DNA from: an uncultured Parasutterella sp.
Lineage (GTDB): Bacteria; Pseudomonadota; Gammaproteobacteria; Burkholderiales; Burkholderiaceae_F
NCBI GenBank assembly: GCA_900766055.1
Contig: CAAFTZ010000066.1
Location: 1-41,559, forward strand
DNA length: 41,559 nt
Direction: 5' to 3'
The position numbers and the translations under genes were made by a program. Shown in pieces: positions 41,519-41,559 of the stretch; position 1 is the stretch's first letter; every line of letters starts with the position of its first letter. The notes beneath the pieces are model-generated. The model saw nothing but the letters and a program-made list of their open reading frames with translations, was not told where the DNA came from and ran no database searches.

Positions 41519-41559
41519 TTAGTACGTCATTTTCGCTTCAAGCTTGCCGGCTTCTTCAA
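41519..41559 (-). CDS. 3' end of an unidentified gene running off the window
   Basis: A minus-strand frame ends with TAA at 41519-41521 and encodes the C-terminal residues EEAGKLEAKMTY. It is too short for identification. It is convergent with the hydroxyacid dehydrogenase gene and shares the hairpin at 41475-41494. Confidence 0.5.
   Translation of the reverse strand, partial: EEAGKLEAKMTY

Overview
The window looks like chromosome from a gut-type betaproteobacterium, most plausibly a member of the Sutterellaceae (Sutterella/Parasutterella relatives). This is an inference from gene content: a Burkholderiales-type porin, a classical autotransporter, Tat-exported FAD reductases next to a TtrSR-like two-component system, a three-subunit formate dehydrogenase-N, and a feoA-feoA-feoB-feoC locus. 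No rRNA or taxonomic marker is present to confirm it.

Layout. 1-112: a fragment that may be a transposase C-terminus. 344-4947: porin, secreted cupin and periplasmic M16 peptidase on the plus strand. 5191-10575: a minus-strand block of TtrS-like sensor kinase, FixJ-type regulator and two exported flavoprotein reductases, which reads as a respiratory module for an unknown organic electron acceptor. 11055-14102: an autotransporter whose upstream region carries a C8 tract in a promoter spacer, a candidate phase-variation switch. 14103-14850: non-coding, rich in inverted repeats. 14851-19688: formate dehydrogenase-N (fdnGHI order) on the minus strand, the cysteine rather than selenocysteine form. 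20581-23719: a Fur-box candidate and the ferrous iron uptake operon. 23840-27942: an SNF2-family helicase gene broken by three lesions. 28080-30125: an orphan RelB/DinJ-like antitoxin and an orphan N6-adenine methyltransferase. 30278-34003: ygfZ, then the mltG-tmk-holB operon. 34000-36924: a long tyrosine recombinase, a Spy/LTXXQ-type periplasmic protein and an HU protein.

37395-40410 is the most interesting part. An AlpA-like regulator, a phage-type integrase and an Abi_2/AbiF-family HEPN protein lie next to tRNA-Leu(UAG), with 10-bp-phased repeats between int and abi and between abi and the tRNA. The abi gene is flanked by two inward-facing copies of a ~63-nt element. Each copy has a sigma70-like promoter at identical spacing and a T-tract terminator. 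The copies are identical outside an apical hairpin, and there they differ by paired changes that keep the stem. I read these as two genes for a structured small RNA, probably the RNA partner (antitoxin) of the Abi protein. The window ends with an L-2-hydroxyacid dehydrogenase and the 3' end of another gene.

How the genes fit together: formate dehydrogenase-N would feed electrons into the quinone pool, and the exported flavoproteins would consume electrons in the periplasm under control of the neighbouring sensor pair. FeoAABC would supply iron for Fe-S and haem proteins. The 37-40 kb region is an integrated accessory element with a defence-type gene.
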